In this document: piece by piece, positions 34,669 through 43,294 of the stretch
Position numbering within the stretch: position 1 is the first letter of the stretch
How the letters are laid out: each line of letters opens with the position of its first letter
Source: Pacificimonas pallii
Lineage (GTDB): Bacteria > Pseudomonadota > Alphaproteobacteria > Sphingomonadales > Sphingomonadaceae
NCBI RefSeq assembly: GCF_019204005.1
Contig: NZ_JAGSPA010000003.1
Coordinates: 636,169-700,168, forward strand
Direction: 5' to 3'
DNA length: 64,000 bases
Program-made: the position numbers and the translations under genes
Notes under the pieces: generated by a model
Told to the model about the DNA's origin: nothing
Seen by the model: only the letters and a program-made list of their open reading frames with translations
Database searches by the model: none

Positions 34669-35069
34669 GCGCGGGATCTTTCGGGAATGCGGGCGATGAC
34701 TTTGATTTCGAACTGGAAGCCGCCGAGCCAGGTGACGCCGACCGCGGTCCAGTTGGGATAGGGCTCCGCGCCGAACACCTCCGCTTTCGCAGCGGCGAAA
34801 TGGTGCATATTCGCCTCTGGATCGACGTGGAAGCTGGTGATGTCGACCACATCGTCGAACGTGCATCCCGCGGCGGCCAGCACCGCCTTCAGATTGCGAA
34901 AGGCCTGCCTGTACTGTTCGCCGATATCCGCGACGGCGCTGCCGTCTTCAAGGCTGCCCACCTGTCCGGAAACAAACAGGAAATCGCCCGAGCGCACGGC
35001 GGCGCTATACCCCATTTTCTTATATATATCCGCGCGTCCCGCAGGGAAAATCACGTCACGCCTTGTCAT
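34665..35069 (-). CDS. RidA family (YjgF/UK114) protein
   Basis: The 134-residue protein is a RidA-family member. RidA deaminates reactive 2-aminoacrylate and other imines made by PLP enzymes. Landmarks are VRSGDFLFVSGQVG, YRQAFRNLKAVLAAAGCTFDDVVDITSFHVD and the C-terminal YPNWTAVGVTWLGGFQFEIKVIARI. The arginine usual in archetypal RidA (R-A-x-V near residue 105) is replaced by WTAVGV, so this may be a Rid subgroup with another activity. It overlaps cysI by 14 bp and the DUF934 gene by 4 bp, unusual company for RidA; protection during cysteine synthesis is a possible reason. Confidence 0.85.
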   Translation of the reverse strand: MTRRDVIFPAGRADIYKKMGYSAAVRSGDFLFVSGQVGSLEDGSAVADIGEQYRQAFRNLKAVLAAAGCTFDDVVDITSFHVDPEANMHHFAAAKAEVFGAEPYPNWTAVGVTWLGGFQFEIKVIARIPERSRA

Positions 35070-36684
35070 AGAGGGCCTCCTTGAAGGGCGCCATGCCGAG
35101 GCGGCGATAGGTATCGAGGAAACGCTCATCGCCCTCGCGGGCGTCTCGGTAGACACTTGTCACGGTTTCAATGGCATCGACAATGCCGCGTTCGTCGAAA
35201 CCAGGTCCGGTGATTTTCGCGAGGCTGACATCCTCCGCCGCGCTGCCGCCAAGCAGAAGCTGGTAGGATTCCACGCCTTTCTTGTCGACGCCGAGGACGC
35301 CGATGTGACCGGCATGGTGATGCCCGCAGGCGTTGATGCAGCCGGACATCTTGATCTGCAACGCGCCCACTTCGCGTTCTATCGGCGCAAGCCGCTTCGC
35401 AACCTCCTGCGCAATCGGGATGGAGCGCGCATTGGCAAGGCTGCAATAATCAAGGCCCGGGCAGGCGATGATGTCGCTGGCCCGGTCGAGATTGGCGGGA
35501 GCGAGGCCGGCCGCGTCAAGTTCCTGCCACAGGGCATAAAGCCGGTCCTGACGGACATTCGGCAGGACGAGGTTCTGGGCGTGCGTCACACGCACCTCGT
35601 CCATGGAATAGCGCGCTGCGAGATCGGCGACGATATCCATCTGCTCCGCGCTGGCATCGCCCGGAATGCCGCCGACCGGCTTCAGGCTGATCGTGGCGGC
35701 GGCATAGCCAGGCTGCTTGTGCGGGAAGAGGTTGGTTTCCGCCCAGATGCGGAAATCGGGGTCTGACGTATCATAGCCATCCTCGATCGCCGCATATTCG
35801 GGGGGCGCGAAGAACGCCTTGATGCGGGCGAGTTCCGCGCGCGGCGGGTCGAGGTCGAGGGGCTGCATATGCGCGAATTCCGCCTCCACTTCCTCGCGGA
35901 ATTTGTCGGCACCGGTTTCGTGCACCAGGATCTTGATGCGTGCCTTATACTTATTGTCGCGGCGGCCGTGGCGGTTGTAGACCCGCAGGATCGCCTCGCA
36001 ATAGCTGACCATCTGGTCTTCGGGAACGAAGTCGCGGATTTCAGGCGCGATCATCGGCGTGCGGCCCATGCCGCCGCCCGCGAACACCTGCGCGCCAAGG
36101 ACGCCGTCCCGCCTGACGATGCGAATGCCGATGTCGTGCAGGCGCATCGCGGCGCGGTCCGCATCCGAGGCGATGACGGCAATCTTGAACTTGCGGGGCA
36201 GGAACGAGAATTCCGGATGAAAACTGGACCATTGCCGCAGCAGTTCCGCATGCGGGCGCGGATCGATGACTTCATCACCGGCAACGCCCGCGAACTGATC
36301 CGAGGAGATATTGCGGATGCAGTTGCCGGACGTCTGGATCGCGTGCATCTCGACCCTGGCGAGATCGGCGAGCAGGTCGGGCGTCTCCTTCAGCTGGATC
36401 CAGTTATACTGGACGTTCTGCCGCGTCGTGAAATGGGCATAGCCCTTGTCATATTTGCGGGCGATGTCCGCCAGCGCGCGCATCTGCGTGGACGACAGCG
36501 TACCGTAGGGGATGGCGACGCGCAGCATGTAGGCGTGCAATTGCAGATAGAGGCCGTTCATCAGCCGCAGCGGCTTGAACTGATCCTCCGTCATCGCCCC
36601 CGAAAGGCGGCGTTCCACCTGGTCGCGGAATTCCGCGACCCGGGCATCGACCATCGCCTGGTCATATTGGTCATAACGATACAT
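35056..36684 (-). CDS. cysI: Nitrite/sulfite reductase hemoprotein (CysI type)
   Basis: The 542-residue cytoplasmic enzyme reduces sulfite to sulfide with six electrons, using siroheme coupled to a 4Fe-4S cluster. The cluster cysteines are in ACPGLDYCSLANAR and SGCINACGHHHAGHIG near residues 415-470, and the siroheme-binding arginines lie in YAHFTTRQNVQYNWI and the GNCIRNI region. The two-fold pseudo-repeat of the family is visible. No CysJ flavoprotein gene is adjacent, so ferredoxin may donate electrons. With the SUMT gene upstream and cysH downstream, it forms an assimilatory sulfate reduction operon. Start at 36684 chosen; the longer frame lies in the DUF2849 gene. Confidence 0.93.
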   Translation of the reverse strand: MYRYDQYDQAMVDARVAEFRDQVERRLSGAMTEDQFKPLRLMNGLYLQLHAYMLRVAIPYGTLSSTQMRALADIARKYDKGYAHFTTRQNVQYNWIQLKETPDLLADLARVEMHAIQTSGNCIRNISSDQFAGVAGDEVIDPRPHAELLRQWSSFHPEFSFLPRKFKIAVIASDADRAAMRLHDIGIRIVRRDGVLGAQVFAGGGMGRTPMIAPEIRDFVPEDQMVSYCEAILRVYNRHGRRDNKYKARIKILVHETGADKFREEVEAEFAHMQPLDLDPPRAELARIKAFFAPPEYAAIEDGYDTSDPDFRIWAETNLFPHKQPGYAAATISLKPVGGIPGDASAEQMDIVADLAARYSMDEVRVTHAQNLVLPNVRQDRLYALWQELDAAGLAPANLDRASDIIACPGLDYCSLANARSIPIAQEVAKRLAPIEREVGALQIKMSGCINACGHHHAGHIGVLGVDKKGVESYQLLLGGSAAEDVSLAKITGPGFDERGIVDAIETVTSVYRDAREGDERFLDTYRRLGMAPFKEALYDKA

Positions 36685-36961
36685 GGACGGGTCCTTTCGC
36701 CTGCACGCCGAGGTCGAGGCGCACGGATGGCCCCAATGCGCGCATGCGGTCCTTGATATGGGCGGGCCGCGGGCCCGCATCAGTCATCTCGCCATCGACG
36801 ACATAGCCGTCGAAAACCTTCTGGGCGGCGGATTCGCGGGCGATGATCGCCTCGCCGTCCTCGCCCACATCGGCGGCGTCGACAAGATGCCGTGACCAGC
36901 CGGAGCCGGTCCACCAGATGACATCGCCGGTTTTCAGGTCATTGCCGGTTACGATCTTCAC
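36671..36961 (-). CDS. DUF2849 family protein
   Basis: The 96-residue protein belongs to DUF2849, seen in alphaproteobacterial sulfite reductase operons. Typical segments are KIVTGNDLKTGDVIWWTGSGWSRHLVDA and VFDGYVVDGEMTDAGPRPAHIKDRMRALGPSVRLDLG. The function is unknown. It overlaps the SUMT gene by 4 bp and cysI by 14 bp, so all three are translated from one message. Confidence 0.88.
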   Translation of the reverse strand: MKIVTGNDLKTGDVIWWTGSGWSRHLVDAADVGEDGEAIIARESAAQKVFDGYVVDGEMTDAGPRPAHIKDRMRALGPSVRLDLGVQAKGPVHVSL

Positions 36962-37710
36962 GAAACAGTCTCCAGAAGCTGGGCGGTGCGGACACCAAGC
37001 CGTGCGACATCACCGACCACGATCAGCGCCGGACTTTCGACATTTTCGCGTTCGACAAGGCCGGGCAGGTCGGCGAGCATCGCGCGCAGGACACGCATGT
37101 CCGGCAGCGTCGCGCGTTCAAGAATGGCAATGGGCGTCGCCGGTGACAGGCCGTCATCCATCAGCTTTTCCGCAATGGCAGCGCTGGTCGCAACGCCCAT
37201 GAAAATGACAAGCGTCCGGCCCTTTCCGGCAAGGCCCGCCCAATTCTGGTCCGACAGGCCGCGGCACTGCCCGGCGACGAAGGTGACCGTCGAGGCGTGG
37301 TCACGGTGCGTCAATGGCATGGCAGCGGCAGCGGCGGCGCCAAGCGCGGACGAAATGCCAGGCACGACGGTGACGGGAATACCGGCCCGGTGCGCGTCTT
37401 CCACCTCTTCACCGCCGCGGCCAAAGATGAAGGGATCGCCGCCCTTCAAACGGATGACGATATGCCCTGCCCGCGCCTCGCGCACCAGAAGCTCACCGAT
37501 CTGTTCCTGCGGCAGGGTGTGGCGCGCGCGGCGCTTGGCAACGGAAATCATGCGCGCGCCGCCGGGCGCAAGGTCCAGTATCTCCGCCGATACGAGGCCG
37601 TCATGCACAACGACATCCGCACGCTCCAGCGCGCGCAGTGCCCGCACGGTCAGCAGGTCGGGGTCGCCCGGGCCCGCGCCCACAAGAATGATTTCGCCTG
37701 AATCGGTCAT
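36958..37710 (-). CDS. cobA: Uroporphyrinogen-III C-methyltransferase (SUMT)
   Basis: The 250-residue enzyme methylates uroporphyrinogen III twice to give precorrin-2, the entry to siroheme and cobalamin. Family marks are ILVGAGPGDPDLLTVRALRAL, VVVHDGLVS, IRLKGGDPFIFGRGGEE, VVPGISSALGAAAAA and PLTHRDHASTVTFVAGQ. It is a stand-alone methyltransferase; the dehydrogenase/ferrochelatase partner is at 8158-8931. The ATG at 37710 was chosen for the family N-terminus MTDSGEIILVGAGPGDP. It is the first gene of the operon that makes siroheme-dependent sulfite reductase. Confidence 0.94.
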   Translation of the reverse strand: MTDSGEIILVGAGPGDPDLLTVRALRALERADVVVHDGLVSAEILDLAPGGARMISVAKRRARHTLPQEQIGELLVREARAGHIVIRLKGGDPFIFGRGGEEVEDAHRAGIPVTVVPGISSALGAAAAAAMPLTHRDHASTVTFVAGQCRGLSDQNWAGLAGKGRTLVIFMGVATSAAIAEKLMDDGLSPATPIAILERATLPDMRVLRAMLADLPGLVERENVESPALIVVGDVARLGVRTAQLLETVS

Positions 37711-37821
37711 GGCCCGCAACGTGCGACGCGCCGCCGGTTTCCGCCACAAAGGCTTTCTTGCCCCTGCCCTAGCGCCGCTTCTTTCGGCGCACTACACGGG
37801 TCTGCGACAACAGGCGGGAAG

Positions 37822-39768
37822 ATGAGGAATATGACGAAATCGCTGACGGCCATAGCCGGAGTATATGCTGTGTTAATGGTCGGCGGGGCCGGCGGAGCCG
37901 CCGCGCAGGAGCGCCGGACGGAGGGACAGCTCGTCATTGAGGGAGTCCCGGAAATTCCCGCAGAGCTGGCGCAGCAGGTGCAGCGATACCGCAATGTGCG
38001 TAGCCATGCCTTTCGCGATTTCCTGCCCGACGGCAGCATGTTGATCAGCACACGATTCGGTGAGACCAGCCAGGTGCACCGCCTCACCGCCCCGATGGGC
38101 GTCCGCAGTCAATTGACCTTTTACAACGAGCCGGTGCGCGGGATCACGGCGAACCCCGCCGGACAAAGCTATGTGTTTTCCCGGGATTCCGGTGGCGACG
38201 AGTTCTTTCAATTATTTACCCATGACCTTGCCACCGGCACGGTCATGGGTTTCACGACGCCCGGCGAACGCAATTCCTTTGCCGTCTGGTCCGATGACGG
38301 CGCGAAGATCGCCTATAATGTCGCGCGCGCCAGCGAACCCGACTGGAAGATCAATGTCGTGCAAAAGGCGGCGGGACAGGACACAGAAGCGGTGCCGCAG
38401 ACCCTCTATGCCGGCGAAGGCGCGAACTATCCGCTGGACTGGAGCGCGGATGGCAAGACACTGCTGGTCCAGCGCTATGTCTCCAATTCGAAAAGCCACC
38501 TCTATCTGGTCGAAGAGGAAGGCGAGGCCCGCGAAATCCTGGCCGATGAAAACAATGCCTATAGCGGCGGCGATATCCTGAGCGACGGCAGCATCCTGAT
38601 CGTGACGGACCGCGAGGCGGACATGGTCAACCTCGTCCAGGTGAAACCGGATGGCTCGGTCATCAATCTGACGGCGCCTGTGCTCTGGGACGTGTCGGGA
38701 TATGCGGTCAGTCCTGACGAAACGCGAATCGCCCTCACCATCAATGAAGGCGGGCTGGGCAGCATCCGCATGCTGGACCTGGAGACAGGCATGATTTCCG
38801 CAGGCCCGGAATTGCCCGCGGGTATCGCAAGCGGCCTTGGCTGGCACCCGGACGGCGAACAGCTGGGCTTCACCTTCAATGCCGCGACCAGCCCCAGCGA
38901 TGCGTGGGTATGGAATGTCCGTTCCGGTGAGCTGACGCGCTGGACGAAGGCGGAGCTGGGCGGGCTGAGCGAGGAGCGGTTCGTGGAACCGGAGCTGATC
39001 GCCTATCCCAATAAGGACGACATGCAGATCCCGGCTTTTGTCTACAGGCCGAAGGGCGCGGGACCGCACCCCGTGCTCATCTCCATCCATGGCGGCCCCG
39101 CCAGTCAGGCGCGACCGGGCTTCTCGTCCACACGGCAATATCTGGCGAGTGAACTCGGCATCGCCGTGATTCGTCCGAACGTGCGCGGATCCACGGGCTA
39201 TGGGCAGAATTACATGAATGCCGACAATGGCCTGCTGCGCAAGAAATCGGTCGAGGACATCGGCGCGCTGCTGGACTGGATCGAGACGCAGGACGACCTC
39301 GATGCCAGCCGCGTCGTCGTTTCCGGCGGCTCATATGGCGGCTATATGGTGCTGGCGTCGATGGTCGATTATGGCGAACGTCTGGCGGGCGGGATCGACA
39401 TGGTCGGCATCAGCGATTTCAGAACCTTCCTGCAGAACACCAAGGGCTATCGCCGTGACCTGCGCCGCGTTGAATATGGCGATGAGCGCGACCCGGACAT
39501 CGCCGCCTTTTTCGACCGGATCAGCCCCCTGAAAAACGCGGACAAGATCACCAAGCCGCTGTTCATTCTGCAGGGTGCGAATGATCCCCGCGTGCCGGCA
39601 TCGGAAGCGGAGCAGATCCTCGCCGCCGTGAAGTCGCAGGGCACGAAAGCATGGTTTGTCATGGCGATGGATGAGGGGCATGGTTTCCGCAAGAAAGCCA
39701 ATCAGGACTATCGCCTTGCCGCTGAAACGCTGTTCCTGCGCGATGTTCTGGGGCTTGGCGCGAAGTAG
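37822..39768 (+). CDS. Exported S9 family prolyl oligopeptidase
   Basis: The 648-residue protein has a signal peptide (ending GGAAAQ), a beta-propeller domain at about residues 60-400 with WD/TolB-like blades (AVWSDDGAKIAYN, PLDWSADGKTLLVQ), and an alpha/beta-hydrolase peptidase domain from about 410. The catalytic serine is in SGGSYGGYM, the aspartate in GANDPRVP and the histidine in DEGHGF. Such peptidases cut short peptides, here probably in the periplasm. A second ATG three codons later has GAGG upstream and is an alternative start. It is divergent from the SUMT gene. Confidence 0.94.
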   Translation: MRNMTKSLTAIAGVYAVLMVGGAGGAAAQERRTEGQLVIEGVPEIPAELAQQVQRYRNVRSHAFRDFLPDGSMLISTRFGETSQVHRLTAPMGVRSQLTFYNEPVRGITANPAGQSYVFSRDSGGDEFFQLFTHDLATGTVMGFTTPGERNSFAVWSDDGAKIAYNVARASEPDWKINVVQKAAGQDTEAVPQTLYAGEGANYPLDWSADGKTLLVQRYVSNSKSHLYLVEEEGEAREILADENNAYSGGDILSDGSILIVTDREADMVNLVQVKPDGSVINLTAPVLWDVSGYAVSPDETRIALTINEGGLGSIRMLDLETGMISAGPELPAGIASGLGWHPDGEQLGFTFNAATSPSDAWVWNVRSGELTRWTKAELGGLSEERFVEPELIAYPNKDDMQIPAFVYRPKGAGPHPVLISIHGGPASQARPGFSSTRQYLASELGIAVIRPNVRGSTGYGQNYMNADNGLLRKKSVEDIGALLDWIETQDDLDASRVVVSGGSYGGYMVLASMVDYGERLAGGIDMVGISDFRTFLQNTKGYRRDLRRVEYGDERDPDIAAFFDRISPLKNADKITKPLFILQGANDPRVPASEAEQILAAVKSQGTKAWFVMAMDEGHGFRKKANQDYRLAAETLFLRDVLGLGAK

Positions 39769-39978
39769 GCCCGCGGTACTGCCGCCCGCATTCGCCGCGA
39801 CGGGAGCACGCCGCCTGGCGGCGGCCCCGATGCCCTGCCACAGCGCCGAGGGCCAATAGCCAGCGCCCTGTTTCCTTTACGCTTAAAAGACGCGCCGATG
39901 AAATTTCCGTGACCCGATTGCTCCCCGCGCCACGTGTCGGCAGGGGCGCGTTAACCAATCGCAACAGGGATTATCGAC

Positions 39979-41508
39979 ATGTCAGCCATCGTTCGCCTGC
40001 TCACTTCCAGCGCCATCGCCGCCGCCGGTCTCGCCGCCGCCGCGCAGGCCGATATCCTGCGCCATGACACCGTCCTCACCACCGTCGTTGGCGACGAGGC
40101 GGAAATCCCGGCCTATGATTCCGGCGCGAACCGGTTCTTCGTCGTCGGCATCGAAAACGATGCCAGTTTCGTGCGGGTGGTGGACGCGGCGAACGGCAAT
40201 GTCGCAGGCATGCTGGACCTGGGTGACGGCACGGCCAACAGCGTCGCCGTCAGCACGACGCAGGTCGCCGTGGCCGTCGAGGCCGCGAACAAGACCGATC
40301 CTGGCCGCGTGCTGGTCTGGAACCTGAGCGACCTGAACGCCGCGCCCGCCAGCTACACCGTCGGCGCACTGCCCGACCAGTTGACCTTCACCCCCGATCA
40401 GAGCCGCATCGTCGTCGCCAATGAGGGCGAACCCGAAGGCTATGAGGACGGGCAGCTCGATCCGGAAGGCTCGATCAGCATCATCGACCTTGGCACCGGG
40501 ACTGTCGCGACGGCGGATTTCAACGCGTTCGACAGCCGGCAGGCGGAACTGCAGGCAGCGGGCGTGCGCATCTTTGGCCCGGGCGCCAGCGTCAGCCAGG
40601 ATCTGGAACCCGAATTCGCGGCGATCAACGCGGACGGCACCACCGCGTTCGTGACGCTGCAGGAAAATAACGCCGTCGCCGTCGTCGACCTCGCCACCGC
40701 AACGGTTACCGACATCCTGCCGCTTGGCTTCAAAAGCTGGCAGCCGGGCGACAATGAGCTGGACCCGAGCGACCGTGATGGCGGGCCGGGCAATTTCCAG
40801 AGCCTGGAAGGATTATATGGCCTCTATCAGCCCGATGCGATCCTGACCGTCGAGGCCAATGGCCAGACCTATTTCATCACCGCCGATGAAGGCGACGCGC
40901 GCGACTATGATGGATTTGAAGAGGAAGAGCGCGGCGACGACCAGGGCCTGAGCGGAGACTTCGCGCGCCTGGAACTGACCAACACGCTTGGCGCCGACGG
41001 CCCCGCGGATGGGCAATATTACACCTTTGGCGGGCGCGGCTTCTCGATCCGCGATACGGCCGGGAACATCATCTACGACAGCGGCGATCTGGTTGAAAAG
41101 ATCGTCACCAACCTGCCGGGCGGCGCCCTCAATGACAAACGCAGCGATGCCAAGGGTCCCGAGCCCGAAGCGGTCGCCTTTGGCATGGTTGACGGCGTGC
41201 CGGTTCTGTTCCTGGGGCTGGAGCGCGCGAATGGCGGCGATCTGGGCACCATCCTGACCTTCAGCCTGGAAGGCCTCGGCTTTGGCACCGACCCTGAATA
41301 TCTGGGCGCGATCACGTCGGATCTGCTGGGCCGTCCGGAAGGCCTGACATTCTTCATGCGCGATGGGCAGGAATTCCTGGCCGCCGCCGATGAGGAAACC
41401 GGCAATCTGGTGGTCTTCGCGCTCAACATCGTGCCTGCTCCCGCAGCGCTCGGCCTGCTTGGCCTAGGCCTGGGCGGGCTGGCGGCGATGCGCCGTAAGC
41501 GGAAGTAA
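39979..41508 (+). CDS. Choice-of-anchor I family exported protein with PEP-CTERM-like tail
   Basis: The 509-residue protein has a signal peptide (residues 1-25, ending AQA), a seven-bladed propeller-like body of the type called choice-of-anchor I, and a C-terminal sorting tail VPAPAALGLLGLGLGGLAAMRRKRK with the PEP-CTERM architecture (VPxP motif, hydrophobic helix, basic end). Body landmarks are DQLTFTPDQSRIVVANEGEPEGY, LEPEFAAINADGTTAFVTLQENNAVAVVDL, EANGQTYFITADEGDARDYDGF and GPEPEAVAFG. These proteins are surface or exopolysaccharide associated; an esterase or phytase-like activity has been suggested for relatives but is unproven here. Sorting would need an exosortase gene elsewhere. Confidence 0.88.
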   Translation: MSAIVRLLTSSAIAAAGLAAAAQADILRHDTVLTTVVGDEAEIPAYDSGANRFFVVGIENDASFVRVVDAANGNVAGMLDLGDGTANSVAVSTTQVAVAVEAANKTDPGRVLVWNLSDLNAAPASYTVGALPDQLTFTPDQSRIVVANEGEPEGYEDGQLDPEGSISIIDLGTGTVATADFNAFDSRQAELQAAGVRIFGPGASVSQDLEPEFAAINADGTTAFVTLQENNAVAVVDLATATVTDILPLGFKSWQPGDNELDPSDRDGGPGNFQSLEGLYGLYQPDAILTVEANGQTYFITADEGDARDYDGFEEEERGDDQGLSGDFARLELTNTLGADGPADGQYYTFGGRGFSIRDTAGNIIYDSGDLVEKIVTNLPGGALNDKRSDAKGPEPEAVAFGMVDGVPVLFLGLERANGGDLGTILTFSLEGLGFGTDPEYLGAITSDLLGRPEGLTFFMRDGQEFLAAADEETGNLVVFALNIVPAPAALGLLGLGLGGLAAMRRKRK

Positions 41509-41520
41509 ATTCGCCCGGGG

Positions 41521-42192
41521 TCAGGCGGCAAGCGGGAAGCTGAGCAGTTTTTCGGCGGTCGGGATGATCGCATTCGCTGCGCCTGGCCCCATGGCGCGCA
41601 TGATGGGCGGCGCGGCGGCATCGAGGCCGCCCGTCAGGGCGCCGAAGGCGGGCAGGATGATCTTGCGGTCGCTGACCACGAAGCACCGGCGTGACACGCC
41701 CCGCCCCCGGCCGCGCAGGCGGAGCTTGGGGTGGAAATGGCCGCTGAGCTCCGGTCGCGTTTCCGAGGCCTCGGCCTCGTGACGGAGCAGAAGCCCGCCA
41801 ATCCCGGCCTCCACCATCACCCTGCCGCCCCAGACCCTGCCAGTTGTGGCCATCGGGTCGTGATTGCCCGTGATCCACGTCCATTCGGTGCGGGCCGTCA
41901 GGTCGAGAAGCAGCGCCCGCGCATCCCGAGAAAGCCGGTCCGACCCTGCCTTGTCGTGAAAGGAATCGCCCAGGCACCAGACCTCCCCCGCCGCATGACG
42001 GTCCACCAGAACCGCAAGATCCTGCAGCGTCTTCAGACTGTCATAAGGCGGTAGCATCTGGCCATGCGCGGCAAACCAGCTGGCCTTTTCCAGATGCAGG
42101 TCGGCAAGCAGCAGCGCGCGGCGCGCGGGCCACCACAGCGCGCCATCGGGCAATGGAATCAAGTCCTGACCTGCGAACGAAAGGGGAACCAT
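41521..42192 (-). CDS. pdeM: Ligase-associated DNA damage response phosphoesterase PdeM
   Basis: The 223-residue protein is a calcineurin-like metallophosphoesterase of the ligase-associated DNA repair set. Metal-binding motifs are LLLADLHLEKASWF, VWCLGDSFHD, TWITGNHDPM and LSGHFHPKLRLRGRGRGVSRRCFV. It is predicted to be an endonuclease or phosphodiesterase acting in repair. The partner helicase (43295), exonuclease (47094) and ligase (48687) are within 9 kb but on either side of unrelated genes, so the set is clustered and not a single operon. Confidence 0.9.
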   Translation of the reverse strand: MVPLSFAGQDLIPLPDGALWWPARRALLLADLHLEKASWFAAHGQMLPPYDSLKTLQDLAVLVDRHAAGEVWCLGDSFHDKAGSDRLSRDARALLLDLTARTEWTWITGNHDPMATTGRVWGGRVMVEAGIGGLLLRHEAEASETRPELSGHFHPKLRLRGRGRGVSRRCFVVSDRKIILPAFGALTGGLDAAAPPIMRAMGPGAANAIIPTAEKLLSFPLAA

Positions 42193-42207
42193 GCCCCCTT
42201 TATGGCG

Positions 42208-43194
42208 TCAGCAGCCGCGACGCGCAATGCGCGATGCGAGGCAGTCGGAGGCCAGGGGGTTCGCACCGACGCCGTCAGGCTTGAGGTGGAAACTGACCTG
42301 GCGATTCGGGAAGTCGATGGCGACCTGACGAAAGGCGCGGATGGTATCCATTCCCAGAAGGATCGCCGGCTCGTCATCAAGGCCAAGCTGGGCGAATATC
42401 GGCGCATCGGAATAGGCGATGCCGCCGCCCTTCAATGTCATTCCGCCAATCTTCAACGAGCGCAGCTGGTTGAAGTTCGCCTCAAGCTCCTCACCCACCA
42501 CGTCGATCAGGCTGACCAGCGTGCCGTCGGTGGCATTGCGGCGCAGCGCGGTCCGCAGCGCCGTGTTGCCCACAGTCACCTCCGCGCCGGTATCGACGAC
42601 GACCCGCACCGCCGTTCCATTCAGCCGCGCGTCGGTGAAGATCAGCCGGCCATGCGCGCGCTTGGCGGTCACAACGATCGTGTCATGATCCGACTTCGCC
42701 GCCCGCCGCCGGGAGGGGGCCAGCACAGACGGCCGAATGCTCATCACCTCCTTGCGCAGATCGAAAAGCACCTTCGACGATTGCAGGCTGTCGAGCCCGA
42801 GAAGGCCGACAGCGCCAAGCGCCGCGCGCGGCACCGCGGGAACGTCGAACTGGCGCGCGCCATCGCCTGAAATGCTGAGACGCTCGATGCTCACCATGTC
42901 GACGGGGTATATTCCCGATATTGTGTGAATCAGTCCCGTCCCGCGCGCACCAAGCCCGAGTTCGGCGGCAAGCTCGCTGGAAATCATGGAGCGCTCCGCA
43001 CCGGTGTCGATGACGAAAGGAAACGGACCCTGCCCGTTAATCATCACCGGGACCGTCATGCGTTCGGTGACATTTTCGCCCAGCGCAAGATCATCGCCAA
43101 GATCGGCCTTCCCCTGCGTGGCATGGGCAAGGGGGGCGGCCAGGAACGATGCCAGAAGACCGCCCATCAGCGCGTACCGAAATCCAAATCGCAT
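42208..43194 (-). CDS. Exported retropepsin-like aspartic protease, duplicated domain
   Basis: The 328-residue protein has a signal peptide (residues 1-25, ending AHA) and two retropepsin-like halves, each with an active-site motif: FVIDTGAERSMIS (about residue 62) and VVVDTGAEVTVG (about 197), with flap and hydrophobic-glycine segments LLGLDSL and LLGMDTI. Two motifs in one chain would let it act as a monomer, like pepsin. Its substrate is unknown, and location is likely periplasmic. It stands between two DNA repair genes on the same strand with no obvious link to them. Confidence 0.85.
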   Translation of the reverse strand: MRFGFRYALMGGLLASFLAAPLAHATQGKADLGDDLALGENVTERMTVPVMINGQGPFPFVIDTGAERSMISSELAAELGLGARGTGLIHTISGIYPVDMVSIERLSISGDGARQFDVPAVPRAALGAVGLLGLDSLQSSKVLFDLRKEVMSIRPSVLAPSRRRAAKSDHDTIVVTAKRAHGRLIFTDARLNGTAVRVVVDTGAEVTVGNTALRTALRRNATDGTLVSLIDVVGEELEANFNQLRSLKIGGMTLKGGGIAYSDAPIFAQLGLDDEPAILLGMDTIRAFRQVAIDFPNRQVSFHLKPDGVGANPLASDCLASRIARRGC

Positions 43195-43294
43195 ATTATC
43201 CTCCCCAGGAAATTCCGTAGCTAAGGCGAAGCGAACTCCTTTTTGACGCCGCGGTCAAGGGCGGCGGCAGGCGGGACAAGGGATGAACGCCGCC

